NCBI GenBank assembly: GCA_046295175.1
Contig: JBKBNY010000009.1
Span: 186,001 to 250,000, forward strand
DNA: 64,000 bases
From: JALOLV01 sp046295175
Lineage (GTDB): Bacteria; Bacteroidota; Bacteroidia; Cytophagales; Spirosomataceae
Direction of reading: 5' to 3'
Position numbers and translations under genes: made by a program. Position 1 is the stretch's first letter; every line of letters begins with the position of its first letter. The notes under the pieces were generated by a model. That model was not told the DNA's origin and searched no databases. It saw only the letters and a program-made list of their open reading frames with translations. Of this stretch, positions 34,940 through 43,712 are shown piece after piece.

Positions 34940-36319
34940 TTATCTTGGGCCACGGCTGCTTCCGCCACCACCGCTGCTGCTTCCGCCGCCACCTGAGCTT
35001 CCACGGCTGCTTCCACCACCTGATGAAGAACTACCGCTGCTCCAGCTTGAGCCAGAAGAACTTGAAGAAGAACCTCTCGACCAGCTGTCATTTGAGCTTC
35101 TTGACCAGCTATCGCTACCTCTTGAAGATGATGAACTGCTTGGGCTTGAACCTCTGTAAGAGTCTGAGCTGCGGCTCGGACGGCTGTATTCGTAACTACG
35201 TGAACTTCCACTTTGTGCCGAAGACGAACCTCTTGTGCTTCCGCTGCTGCTATTATCTACCCAGCCACCATTGCGGCGAGGAGTTGCATAGTAAGTATCG
35301 TTGCTTCTTGAGTTGCTGTAATCTCCAGCAGTTGAGCGGGTACTTCCAGTATTGCTTGAACCATTGTTCCAGCTACCGTTGCGGCGTGAGCCACCGTAGT
35401 ATTCATCGTTACCTCTTGTTACTGTTCCACCGTTGTATCCAGAAGTACGTCTTTGGTCATTGTTATTAGCAGGAGCAGTATTGGTAAATGAGCCGTTGTA
35501 TGCCGATGACGAGCGTCCACCATCACGAGGTCCATAAGTGCGTTGAGCTCTGTAACCTACACCTTGTACGCCAGATGATGCGTTGTTTACGTAAACTGGT
35601 TGGTAAACATTGTATATGTTACGGCCTCCAAAGCCCCATCCATCATATCCCCACGAATTCCAGCCCCATGAATTCCATGAGTTCCACGAATTCCAACCCC
35701 AAGGACTTCCCCAAGAGTTCCAGCCTCCCCAGCCACCATTCCAAGCCCAAGAGTTACCCCAGAACGGGTCGAATCCCCACGAGTTCCACGAATTCCAACC
35801 CCAAGGATTTCCCCATGAATTCCAACGGTTCCATGAGTTCCAACCAAATCCGCTTCCGAGACCGAATCCAACGTTCCATCCCCACGGACGGGCGTAATTG
35901 AATCCAAAATTTGAAAGGAATGGGTTGTTCCAGCCAGTCGGTTGACTCCAAGCGAAGTCGTTCCAGCCAGCGTTATATCCATCATCAAAACCATCATAAT
36001 AGCCTGGTCTTGAAGTATAAGTACGTTTTACTTTACGTGTATTGAGATAATCTTCGTCGTAGTACTGGTCTGTACCTTCAACGTTACCTTGACCAGTCGA
36101 ATAATCTTGACGAGGTTCGTAACGCTCATTTTCTAAATAATTAGGATTCTGGTAAGGGTCAGAAGTTCGAGTATTTGCATAAGTCACAACCGGAGCATCT
36201 GCCGACGAACCGTAGAGGTCATCGTACTCACCTTTGGTAGCAACTTGTTTTTTACTACAACCCCAAATACCCATCATGGCAGCCACCGAGAGATATTTGA
36301 AAGATTTTAAAGTATTCAT
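34940..36319 (-). CDS. Trp/Asn/Ser/Gly-rich low-complexity lipoprotein
   Basis: The 459-residue protein has a lipoprotein signal with lipobox M-G-I-W-G-C (C21). Residues about 60-115 are acidic and Tyr-rich; 130-235 are built of short repeats such as W-N-S-W-N-S-W-G and P-W-G-W-N-S-W; 255-459 are rich in S, G, R and N and finish in alternating S-S-S-G-G-G runs. No catalytic domain is visible. The composition suggests a disordered or amyloid-like surface material. Related low-complexity lipoproteins occur in Cytophagales, but I know no function. The third codon positions of the repeats are not uniform, so this is a genuine coding repeat. Confidence 0.75.
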   Translation of the reverse strand: MNTLKSFKYLSVAAMMGIWGCSKKQVATKGEYDDLYGSSADAPVVTYANTRTSDPYQNPNYLENERYEPRQDYSTGQGNVEGTDQYYDEDYLNTRKVKRTYTSRPGYYDGFDDGYNAGWNDFAWSQPTGWNNPFLSNFGFNYARPWGWNVGFGLGSGFGWNSWNRWNSWGNPWGWNSWNSWGFDPFWGNSWAWNGGWGGWNSWGSPWGWNSWNSWNSWGWNSWGYDGWGFGGRNIYNVYQPVYVNNASSGVQGVGYRAQRTYGPRDGGRSSSAYNGSFTNTAPANNNDQRRTSGYNGGTVTRGNDEYYGGSRRNGSWNNGSSNTGSTRSTAGDYSNSRSNDTYYATPRRNGGWVDNSSSGSTRGSSSAQSGSSRSYEYSRPSRSSDSYRGSSPSSSSSSRGSDSWSRSSNDSWSRGSSSSSSGSSWSSGSSSSGGGSSRGSSGGGGSSSGGGGSSRGPR

Positions 36320-36646
36320 TTTATTAAAAATTTACTGTGGTCTAAATATTGAACTATCTAATTTATAGATGCATTTTATAAAGAAATGGTTGTATATTTT
36401 TTGATTTTTTTTACATCCCACTTCCAGAGGCACGCCGAAATATTATTTTTAATTCTGAATCTTCAGACGAAATCGCAATCAATTAGTTACAAACTTAACA
36501 TAAAAACTTATCTTTGCAAGGTAATAACGTTGATTTTGACTTGAATATTCTAATTATCAATATTTCGGTTACTCTATCATTAGAACAATTAAATCTAAAA
36601 ATATTACACTGTAAAATCATATTTAACAATAGATTAACAAATTTTT
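36320..36646. other. 327-bp intergenic region between divergent genes
   Basis: No gene is seen here. The region holds the promoter candidate for proS at 36509-36516 and otherwise only AT-rich sequence. The first half should contain the promoter of the minus-strand lipoprotein gene, which I could not place. Confidence 0.6.
36509..36516 (+). promoter_or_regulatory. Candidate -7 box for proS
   Basis: TATCTTTG fits TAnnTTTG. A matching TTG 19-21 bases upstream is not clear. It would give a leader of about 125 nt. Confidence 0.35.
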
Positions 36647-38125
36647 ATGAGTAAGGGATTGCCTAAGCGTAGCGAAAATTATTCGGAGTGGTACAACGAA
36701 TTGGTAAAACGTGCTGATTTGGCCGAAAACTCGGCTGTAAGAGGATGTATGGTTATCAAACCCTACGGGTACTCTATTTGGGAAAAAATGCAGAGAGCAT
36801 TAGACGACATGTTTAAAGAAACGGGTCATACCAATGCTTATTTTCCGCTTTTTGTACCCAAAAGCTTATTTGAAGCCGAAGAAACCAATGCAGAAGGATT
36901 TGCCAAGGAATGTGCAGTTGTAACGCATTATCGCTTAAAGGCCGACCCCAATAACAAAGGGAAGCTGATTGCTGACCCTGATTCAAAATTGGAGGAGGAA
37001 TTAATCGTTCGTCCAACCAGTGAGGCAATTATCTGGAATACATACAAAAACTGGATTCAATCATATCGTGATTTACCGATTCTAATCAACCAGTGGGCGA
37101 ATGTTGTGCGTTGGGAAATGCGTACAAGGTTGTTTTTACGTACTGCCGAATTCTTGTGGCAAGAAGGTCATACCGCCCATTCGTCAGCCGAAGAGGCAAT
37201 CGAAGAAACCAAGCAAATGCTTGATGTTTATGCTAAATTTGCCGAAGAATGGATGGGTGTACCGGTAATCAAAGGTACTAAAACTCCAAACGAGCGTTTT
37301 GCTGGTGCCGAAGACACTATGTGTATTGAAGCCATGATGCAAGATGGAAAGGCATTGCAAGCAGGTACTTCTCACTTTTTAGGTCAAAATTTTGCGAAGG
37401 CATTTGATGTTAAATTTCAATCAAAAGGTGGTACATTAGAACACGTTTGGGGTACTTCTTGGGGTGTTTCAACTCGTTTGATGGGGGCTTTGATTATGGC
37501 TCATTCTGATGATAACGGTTTGGTTCTGCCGCCGAAATTAGCCCCATTGCACGTAGCCATTGTTCCGATTTACAAAGGTGAAGAACAATTAGAGCAGATT
37601 CGTGAGAAAATGAAGCCTTTGATGACTGCTCTAAAGTCAAAAGGAATTACGGTTAAATTTGATGACGATGACCAAACTCGTCCTGGTTTTAAATTTGCCG
37701 AATATGAACTAAAAGGTGTTCCGGTGCGTATTGCTATGGGAATGCGTGATTTTGAAAATGGTACAATTGAGTTAGCTCGCCGTGATACTATGGAAAAGAA
37801 AACCGTAGAATTAAACGAGCAAACAGCCGATTATATCCAAACCCTCTTGGATGATATTCAGACCAATATTTATCAAAAAGCATTTGATTTTCGTAAGCAA
37901 AATACATTCATTGTTGATACTTGGGAAGACTTCAAGAAACAAATTGAAGAAGGTGGATTTTTGATGTGCCATTGGGATGGTACTTCTGAAACCGAAGAGA
38001 AAATCAAAGAAGAAACCAAAGCTACGATTCGTTGTATTCCGTTGGATGCCCCCGAAGAAGCTGGCGTTTGTGTTTATTCGGGCAAACCATCTACCAAGAG
38101 AGTAGTATTTGCAAGAGCGTATTAA
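36647..38125 (+). CDS. proS: Prolyl-tRNA synthetase (archaeal/eukaryotic-type)
   Basis: A 492-residue class II synthetase of the shorter form without the editing insertion. Motif 2 lies around N-Q-W-A-N-V-V-R-W-E and motif 3 around T-R-L-M-G-A-L-I-M-A-H, then an anticodon-binding domain and a C-terminal zinc-type domain ending F-A-R-A-Y. It charges tRNA-Pro. A G+C-rich hairpin without T-run follows at about 38134-38157. Confidence 0.96.
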   Translation: MSKGLPKRSENYSEWYNELVKRADLAENSAVRGCMVIKPYGYSIWEKMQRALDDMFKETGHTNAYFPLFVPKSLFEAEETNAEGFAKECAVVTHYRLKADPNNKGKLIADPDSKLEEELIVRPTSEAIIWNTYKNWIQSYRDLPILINQWANVVRWEMRTRLFLRTAEFLWQEGHTAHSSAEEAIEETKQMLDVYAKFAEEWMGVPVIKGTKTPNERFAGAEDTMCIEAMMQDGKALQAGTSHFLGQNFAKAFDVKFQSKGGTLEHVWGTSWGVSTRLMGALIMAHSDDNGLVLPPKLAPLHVAIVPIYKGEEQLEQIREKMKPLMTALKSKGITVKFDDDDQTRPGFKFAEYELKGVPVRIAMGMRDFENGTIELARRDTMEKKTVELNEQTADYIQTLLDDIQTNIYQKAFDFRKQNTFIVDTWEDFKKQIEEGGFLMCHWDGTSETEEKIKEETKATIRCIPLDAPEEAGVCVYSGKPSTKRVVFARAY

Positions 38126-38188
38126 TTTACTTTTGGGGCTTTATCGGCATCGGCCCCAGTTATTTATAAATTTTAAACAAACAAATCT

Positions 38189-38665
38189 GTGAGTCAGATA
38201 GCAAAATCAGGAGATATAGTCTCAGTACATTATACAGGTAAATTGACTGATGGGTCAATTTTTGATAGTTCGGCAGGGCGTGAGCCTTTAGAATTTGAAG
38301 CCGGAAGCGGCATGGTTATTCCAGGATTTGATAATGGAGTAATCGGAATGCAAGTAGGCGAGAAGAAAACAGTTCATATTCCAGTTGATGAAGCATACGG
38401 CCCATCGAATCCTGATATGATTTTTACAGTAAATCGTCTTGAAATTCCAGAAAATATTCCTTTAGAAGTTGGCGGAACTCTAAATATGCACAACGGCCAA
38501 CAGGTGATTCCAGTTGTTGTTAAAAGTGTTTCTGCAACCCAAGTAGAACTCGATGCAAACCACTCTTTGGCAGGTAAAGACTTAATTTTTGATATTGAAT
38601 TAGTCGGAATCGAAAGTGCAGAAGGCGGAATCGTAGTTGATTATTCTGAGATACTTCCGAGCTAA
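38189..38665 (+). CDS. FKBP-type peptidyl-prolyl isomerase, SlyD-like
   Basis: The start is a GTG at 38189; there is no in-frame ATG near the domain start. The 158-residue protein has the FKBP core (V-H-Y-T-G-K, D-G-S-I-F-D-S-S, V-I-P-G-F-D-N-G-V-I-G-M) with the insert-in-flap domain at about 70-130, as in SlyD, but lacks the His-rich metal-binding tail. It should be a cytoplasmic proline isomerase and chaperone. No signal peptide is present. Confidence 0.92.
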   Translation: MSQIAKSGDIVSVHYTGKLTDGSIFDSSAGREPLEFEAGSGMVIPGFDNGVIGMQVGEKKTVHIPVDEAYGPSNPDMIFTVNRLEIPENIPLEVGGTLNMHNGQQVIPVVVKSVSATQVELDANHSLAGKDLIFDIELVGIESAEGGIVVDYSEILPS

Positions 38666-38671
38666 TCAATT

Positions 38672-38824
38672 TTATCACTGATTACACTGATTTTTCTCAG
38701 ATTACGCTGATTTGTTTTGCTGAATTAATGAACATCGATGAGTCTAATTAATATTAATCATTATTTGTTAAATCAGTAACTTAATCAGCGTAATCATAAA
38801 TTTAATCAAAGTAATCAGTGATAA
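38672..38824. repeat. Long imperfect inverted repeat (TGATTAC/GTAATCA family)
   Basis: The left arm at 38672-38714 and the right arm at about 38780-38824 are complementary over most of 43-45 bp, with perfect blocks of 14 bp (outer, TTATCACTGATTAC) and 13 bp (inner, GATTACGCTGATT). Each arm is itself built of repeated TGATTAC-like units. The right arm overlaps the last codons and the stop of the minus-strand gene. It may serve as a transcription barrier between convergent genes and looks like a member of a dispersed repeat family. Confidence 0.75.
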
Positions 38825-39243
38825 ATTTCAGTATTCGGTTCGTCTTCTGGATACGGTAGATAAACAAATCCTGCAAAATCTCCCTCAATCACAAAAAGGC
38901 AGCAATATTCTTCGGCATTCTTATAGTTTTCTTTGAATAATTCGACCGATTCTTGTCCGATTAATTCTCTCTGCACGAATTCTTCAAGTAAAGATGCTTT
39001 GTAATGAAATTCGGTTTTGAAATCAGTTTTCTGAAACAAAATTTGTCCTAATTCTACTTCTTGCTTCGTAACTACAAATATCGGATTTGGTGAAAATCCA
39101 CGTTTACGAATCTGATACGATGCTTCTTTGAGGTGGTCGCATACCTTCACAAAATCTTCCGAAACTCTTCCTAAAAGTTCTTTATTGACTTCTGGTGAGT
39201 TTGCATCATCCATCAAGGTGTTTTCGTTGCTATGATTTATCAT
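38815..39243 (-). CDS. Conserved protein of unknown function
   Basis: A 142-residue acidic cytoplasmic protein with no signal peptide or membrane helix. Conserved-looking parts are V-C-D-H-L-K-E-A-S-Y-Q-I-R (about 34-46) and a C-terminal C-C-L-F-V-I-E-G-D-F-A-G-F-V-Y-L-P-Y-P-E-D. I do not recognise a named family. Its last codons and stop lie in the inverted repeat described at 38672-38824. It is upstream of sucC on the same strand, with a terminator in the wrong place for read-in from sucC. Confidence 0.7.
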   Translation of the reverse strand: MINHSNENTLMDDANSPEVNKELLGRVSEDFVKVCDHLKEASYQIRKRGFSPNPIFVVTKQEVELGQILFQKTDFKTEFHYKASLLEEFVQRELIGQESVELFKENYKNAEEYCCLFVIEGDFAGFVYLPYPEDEPNTEIYH

Positions 39244-39286
39244 ATTTTTAATTCATTGATTAAAATTATGGTTATTCTGTAAACTT

Positions 39287-39321
39287 AAAAAAGGCTTTTA
39301 CCTTTCGATAAAAGCCTTTTG
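39287..39321 (-). terminator. Intrinsic terminator after sucC
   Basis: Stem of about 13 bp (AAAAGGCTTTTA with TAAAAGCCTTTT) and T-run on the minus strand, 24 bp after the sucC stop. Confidence 0.88.
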
Positions 39322-39344
39322 ATATGAAAATCCGAGTTGTCGGA

Positions 39345-40562
39345 TTAATTTCCTTTCAAAACTTTCTCTACCAATTCGGCAGCGTCTTTCAAGATAACGG
39401 CTGAATAAACTTTCAAGCCTGACTCGTTGATGATTTGAGCTCCTAACTCGGCATTTGTACCTTGTAAACGAACTACGATTGGAACAGGAATATCGCCGAT
39501 TGCTTTGTAAGCCTCAACAACACCCGTTGCAACTCTATCACAACGCACAATACCACCAAAGATATTGATAAAGATTGCCTTAACGTTAGGGTCTTTTAAG
39601 ATAATACGGAAACCAGCCTCAACAGTTTTTGCATTGGCTCCACCACCTACGTCGAGGAAGTTTGCTGGCTCACCACCCGAAAGTTTGATAATGTCCATCG
39701 TTGCCATTGCCAAACCAGCACCATTTACCATACAACCTACATTACCATCAAGTTTGACGTAGTTAAGGTCGTTGTCAGATGCTTCAACCTCCAATGGGTC
39801 TTCTTCTGATTTATCGCGAAGCACTGCCAAATCTGGATGACGATAAAGAGCATTATCATCTAAATTTACTTTGGCATCTACTGCAAGTATCTTATTATCA
39901 GAGGTTTTAAGAACTGGGTTGATTTCAAACATCGAAGAATCAGACTCTAAGTAAGCCTTGTAAAGCGAACTTACAAACTTCACCATTTCTTTGTTTGCCT
40001 CGCCAGTCAAACCTAATTTATCAGCGATTTTACGAGCTTGGAATGCCTGCAAACCTACGCGTGGGTCAATCCATTCTTTAACGATTTTTTCAGGAGAATG
40101 CTCTGCCACTTCTTCGATGTCCATACCACCTTCGGTACTTGCCATGATTACGTTGCAAGCTTTGGTTCTATCCAAAAGGATTGACATATAGTATTCTTTT
40201 GGCTCGCTATCGCCTGGGTAATAAGCGTCTTCGGCAATCAAAACTTTGTTAACTTTTTTACCTTCGGCACCAGTTTGGATGGTTACGAGAGTATTGCCAA
40301 GAAGATTGGTAGCGATTGTCTGTACATCATCAGCCGACTTTGCCAATTGCACACCACGTTGCTCAGTACCAACGATTTTGCCTTTACCACGACCACCAGC
40401 ATGAATCTGAGATTTCACAACGGCAAATTTAGAATTTGTCATTTCTGCAATTTGCTTGTAAGCCTCAACTGCTTGTTCTGGGGTTTCAGCAACGATACCA
40501 CGCTGGATACGCACACCGTATTTGCTCAATATTTCTTTACCTTGGTATTCGTGAATATTCAT
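39345..40562 (-). CDS. sucC: Succinyl-CoA synthetase (ADP-forming) subunit beta
   Basis: A 405-residue ATP-grasp protein starting M-N-I-H-E-Y-Q-G-K. It contains the H-A-G-G-R-G-K-G segment of the ATP site, E-I-N-P for metal binding, G-A-G-L-A-M-A-T-M-D and L-D-V-G-G-G-A motifs, all standard for SucC. It forms succinate and ATP in the citric acid cycle together with SucD, whose gene is not in this window. A separate sucC is usual in Bacteroidota. Confidence 0.96.
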   Translation of the reverse strand: MNIHEYQGKEILSKYGVRIQRGIVAETPEQAVEAYKQIAEMTNSKFAVVKSQIHAGGRGKGKIVGTEQRGVQLAKSADDVQTIATNLLGNTLVTIQTGAEGKKVNKVLIAEDAYYPGDSEPKEYYMSILLDRTKACNVIMASTEGGMDIEEVAEHSPEKIVKEWIDPRVGLQAFQARKIADKLGLTGEANKEMVKFVSSLYKAYLESDSSMFEINPVLKTSDNKILAVDAKVNLDDNALYRHPDLAVLRDKSEEDPLEVEASDNDLNYVKLDGNVGCMVNGAGLAMATMDIIKLSGGEPANFLDVGGGANAKTVEAGFRIILKDPNVKAIFINIFGGIVRCDRVATGVVEAYKAIGDIPVPIVVRLQGTNAELGAQIINESGLKVYSAVILKDAAELVEKVLKGN

Positions 40563-40899
40563 TTGAAATGGGCAAGTTTTTTAAAAGAAAACCATTGAAT
40601 TAATAATTGACCGCTAAATTACTCAAAAATCGGATTGCAGATAGAATATTTTTGGTAAATATTTATAGAAACTTCCTATTATGTTTTTGATTTGTGTTTT
40701 GATGTGATTCAATGAATAGTAATTTTGGGAATTTAATGGAGCTCAATAATTATCAAATTTTTTAAAAAATTAATCAATTATAAATTTTATAAGGTTTTAG
40801 TAAAAGGTTAATTGTGAAAAGTGGCCAATAAACTTGTATTTATGAAATTCTGGAGTTAATTACCATTTTCGTGTAACTACTTTCTTTTAATATTTAATT
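40563..40899. other. 337-bp intergenic region between sucC and the caspase-like gene
   Basis: Very AT-rich and without a gene. It holds a promoter candidate for the plus-strand gene (40698-40727) and must contain the sucC promoter, not located. Confidence 0.6.
40698..40727 (+). promoter_or_regulatory. Candidate promoter for the caspase-like gene
   Basis: TTTG at 40698-40701 and TAATTTTG at 40720-40727, 18 bases apart, match the Bacteroidota pattern. The leader would be about 165 nt, which is long. Confidence 0.35.
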
Positions 40900-41982
40900 A
40901 TGAAATCTAAAATTGTTTTTTGTTTAGTACTATTTACACATTTTTCGATTGCTCAAACCCAAACTGGTTTCAAACGAACTTGGGTGTTTATGGTGGGTGT
41001 ACTCGAATGGGCCGATAAAGAAACTTTTGCACCATTTGACAAAGCAGGTAGGGTAGATGCTAAAATTTTTAAGTTTTTTGAGAAGAATGGAGTTCCTGCC
41101 GAGCAAATGATGTATTTGCAAGACAAACAAGCAACTTCAAAGAGCGTCAAAGAGGCATTGCAAAAGTTTGTAAAAAAAGCTACAAAAGATGATGTTTTGT
41201 TCTTCTACTATTGCGGTCATGGATATAAAAACGATGCAAGTAAAGTTTGCTTTGCCAATTTCAGTGGTGAAGATTGGACAGCAAATGAGATTGTAAAGAC
41301 TGTGAATGATAATTTTGCTGGAAATACTGCATTTTTTGTGGCTGATTGCTGTAATTCGGGAGGATTGGCAAATGAAGCACGTAAATATCCAACTAAAAAT
41401 TTTGTTGCCTTGAATTCGGTTGTCCCGACCGATGCTTCAACTGGAAACTGGACATTCTCAAACGCTCTACTGTATGCTCTGCAAGGTCAAAATTTTGTTG
41501 ATTTGAATAATGATAGAAAAATCACATTATCCGAATTCGTTAATTATTATGACAATGAAATGGCTATTGTTGAAGGTCAAAAAGCGGCATATTATTTACC
41601 AAAATCGATGAATGATTGGGTTATGACATCTAACATTTCCCCTAAAAAAAATAATCGAATTGGCGAAAAAGTATTAGCCGACTACGATGGTGTAGATTAT
41701 TTAGGATTTATCACAGATTTTAAGGAGAATAAATACAATGTAAGGTTTTACAGCTATATCAATGACGAAACTGAATGGCTCGAAGCTAAAAGATTGAAGA
41801 AATTTACTTGCAAAAAAGATTTTGCCGCGGGTTCGAGTGTCTTAGTTATGGATGTCGATAAAAAATGGTATCCTGCTAAAGTAATTAAGAAGTTGTCGTG
41901 CTTGCACTACGTGCATTACGACGATTATGGAAATGAGTACGATGCCTGGATTCACCCTGACAACATAAAACTAAAAAAATGA
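40900..41982 (+). CDS. Secreted caspase-like protease (C14) with EF-hand and Tudor-like repeats
   Basis: The 360-residue protein has a signal peptide (to S-I-A-Q). The caspase/metacaspase fold covers about 25-240, with catalytic histidine H107 in Y-C-G-H-G and cysteine C151 in D-C-C-N-S-G-G. A canonical EF-hand loop, D-L-N-N-D-R-K-I-T-L-S-E (201-212), with ligands at positions 1, 3, 5, 7, 9 and 12, lies at the end of the protease domain. Two Tudor/agenet-like modules follow (about 253-301 and 308-360), each with V-L-x-D/M-D and W-Y/Y-L patterns. It is a single gene, followed by an M28 peptidase on the same strand. Calcium dependence is inferred. Confidence 0.85.
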   Translation: MKSKIVFCLVLFTHFSIAQTQTGFKRTWVFMVGVLEWADKETFAPFDKAGRVDAKIFKFFEKNGVPAEQMMYLQDKQATSKSVKEALQKFVKKATKDDVLFFYYCGHGYKNDASKVCFANFSGEDWTANEIVKTVNDNFAGNTAFFVADCCNSGGLANEARKYPTKNFVALNSVVPTDASTGNWTFSNALLYALQGQNFVDLNNDRKITLSEFVNYYDNEMAIVEGQKAAYYLPKSMNDWVMTSNISPKKNNRIGEKVLADYDGVDYLGFITDFKENKYNVRFYSYINDETEWLEAKRLKKFTCKKDFAAGSSVLVMDVDKKWYPAKVIKKLSCLHYVHYDDYGNEYDAWIHPDNIKLKK

Positions 41983-42077
41983 TTCAATCTCAATTTTTGG
42001 GAGTTTAATCGCATTTATTGGATTCATCCAATTCGACAATCTTATATTTACTACCGACAAACTAAAACATCTATTAA

Positions 42078-43616
42078 ATGAAAAAACTACTACCCGTAAT
42101 CCTACTTGGAATGTTTTCTTCGGGCGTGATGGCACAAGAAGAAAAAGTAGATTTAGAAATGACCCAAAAAATCCGTCAAGAAGGCTTAAAGAATTCAAAA
42201 GTGATGGATATTGCTTTCAATCTCACCGATGCCAACGGTCCACGTCTTCAAGGTTCTCCTGGATTCATGAAAGCCGCAAATTATTCAAAAAGTAAATTGG
42301 CAGAATGGGGATTGGAAGATGCAAAACTGGAGCCTTGGGGCGAATTTGGTAAAGGATGGGAGCTTCAAAAATGCTATGTTGCCATGACGGCCCCTTATTA
42401 TAAACCTTTAATTGCGATTCCGAAGGCTTGGACAGCTGGTACAAAGGGTAAATTAAAAACGGCAGAAATTCTACTGATTGATGAAACCGACACAACTGGC
42501 CTTGAAAACTACAAAGGCAGATTAAAAGATAAAGTGATTTTACTTTACAAGAGCGATAAAATCCAACCCTCGTTTAAGGCTGATGCCGAACGCTACACCG
42601 ATGAAGAATTAGAAAAAATGGCAACTGCTGCACCAGCCAATCAAAATCAATCTGATACGACATTTAGAGCAATGATGCAGGCGATTCGTCGCTCAAATCT
42701 ACTATCTACCAAAACCAAAGAAATGGCTAAAAAAGAAGGAGCTTTGGCGTTGTTGAGCATGAATGTAAGAGGTAAAGATGGTACTTTGTTTGTGTCGGGT
42801 GGAGGCTCATTTAAAGGTACTGACCCCGAAAACTTGCTTGATATTATGTTGGCTGCCGAAGATTATCTGATGCTTTGCCGATTGACTAAAGCAGGGATTC
42901 CAGTAAAATTAGATTTAGATGTCAAAACTAAATTTTTTACCGATGACCTTAAAGGATATAATGTTTTGGCCGAAATCAAAGGCACAGACCCTAATCTAAA
43001 AGATGAAGTCGTAATGCTGGGAGCCCACTTAGACTCGTGGCATGCGGCTTCGGGAGCAACTGATAACGCCGCTGGTTCGGCTGTAATGATGGAGGCTGTC
43101 AGAATCTTGAAGGCATTGAATGTTAAGCCTCGTCGTACTATCAGAATCGCACTTTGGAGTGCAGAAGAAGAAGGGCTTTTTGGTTCAAGGAACTATGTAA
43201 AAAATCACCTCACCGACCCCAACGATGCCAAGAAAACAAATGCCGAGGGAGACAAAATTGCAGGATATTTTAATGTTGATAACGGTACTGGTAAAATCAG
43301 AGGGATTTATTTGCAAGGATTTAAAGATTGTGGACCAATATTTTCAAAATGGCTCGAACCTTTCCATGATTTAGGGGCAAAAACTGTTACAATCAGAAAT
43401 ACGGGCGGTACAGACCATTTGGCTTTTGCAGGAGTAGGGATTCCAGGCTTTCAATTCATCCAAGATGAAATCGAATATGATACTCGTACTCACCACACAA
43501 ATATGGATTCTTATGACCATTTGCAGCCCGAAGATTTGAAACAAGCTGCTACAATCGTTGCTTCGTTTGTGTATAATACGGCCATGCGAGATGAAAAATT
43601 ACCGAGAAAGAAGTAA
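42078..43616 (+). CDS. Secreted M28 family metallopeptidase
   Basis: The 512-residue protein has a signal peptide (to V-M-A-Q), a PA-type insert (about 100-270), and an M28 catalytic domain with G-A-H-L-D-S-W (first zinc ligand), A-T-D-N-A-A-G (bridging Asp), W-S-A-E-E-E-G (catalytic Glu and ligand), V-D-N-G-T-G and the late H-H-T-N-M-D. It should be an exported aminopeptidase or carboxypeptidase. It lies 95 bp after the caspase-like gene; a shared role in extracellular protein digestion is possible. Confidence 0.92.
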   Translation: MKKLLPVILLGMFSSGVMAQEEKVDLEMTQKIRQEGLKNSKVMDIAFNLTDANGPRLQGSPGFMKAANYSKSKLAEWGLEDAKLEPWGEFGKGWELQKCYVAMTAPYYKPLIAIPKAWTAGTKGKLKTAEILLIDETDTTGLENYKGRLKDKVILLYKSDKIQPSFKADAERYTDEELEKMATAAPANQNQSDTTFRAMMQAIRRSNLLSTKTKEMAKKEGALALLSMNVRGKDGTLFVSGGGSFKGTDPENLLDIMLAAEDYLMLCRLTKAGIPVKLDLDVKTKFFTDDLKGYNVLAEIKGTDPNLKDEVVMLGAHLDSWHAASGATDNAAGSAVMMEAVRILKALNVKPRRTIRIALWSAEEEGLFGSRNYVKNHLTDPNDAKKTNAEGDKIAGYFNVDNGTGKIRGIYLQGFKDCGPIFSKWLEPFHDLGAKTVTIRNTGGTDHLAFAGVGIPGFQFIQDEIEYDTRTHHTNMDSYDHLQPEDLKQAATIVASFVYNTAMRDEKLPRKK

Positions 43617-43675
43617 TTGTTTGAATATCTATAACTTACAATTGGTTGAATTTTAGTAAATAAACAGGTTGAAGT

Positions 43676-43712
43676 AATAGAGCCGTGGATTTGAATCCAC
43701 GGCTCTATTTTT
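43676..43712. terminator. Intrinsic terminator of the M28 gene overlapping the SIS stop codon
   Basis: Perfect 16-bp arms (43676-43691 and 43694-43709, core AGAGCCGTGGATT) and T-run on the plus strand. The TAG stop of the minus-strand SIS gene at 43705-43707 is inside the right arm. Confidence 0.88.

Noticed and set aside
34945..35469. Plus-strand open frame opposite the Ser/Gly-rich lipoprotein
   Set aside because: Produced by the repetitive codons of the real gene; Cys/His/Leu-rich with no signal or domain.
35600..35900. Possible tandem DNA repeat or CRISPR-like array
   Set aside because: The repeats are short, irregular coding repeats for W-N-S-W-G and have no spacers.
38134..38157. G+C-rich hairpin after proS as a terminator
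   Set aside because: The stem is short and no T-run follows.
43676..43712. Sequence resembling a tRNA T-arm and acceptor end
   Set aside because: It is a simple perfect hairpin with T-run and no D or anticodon arms; it is a terminator.
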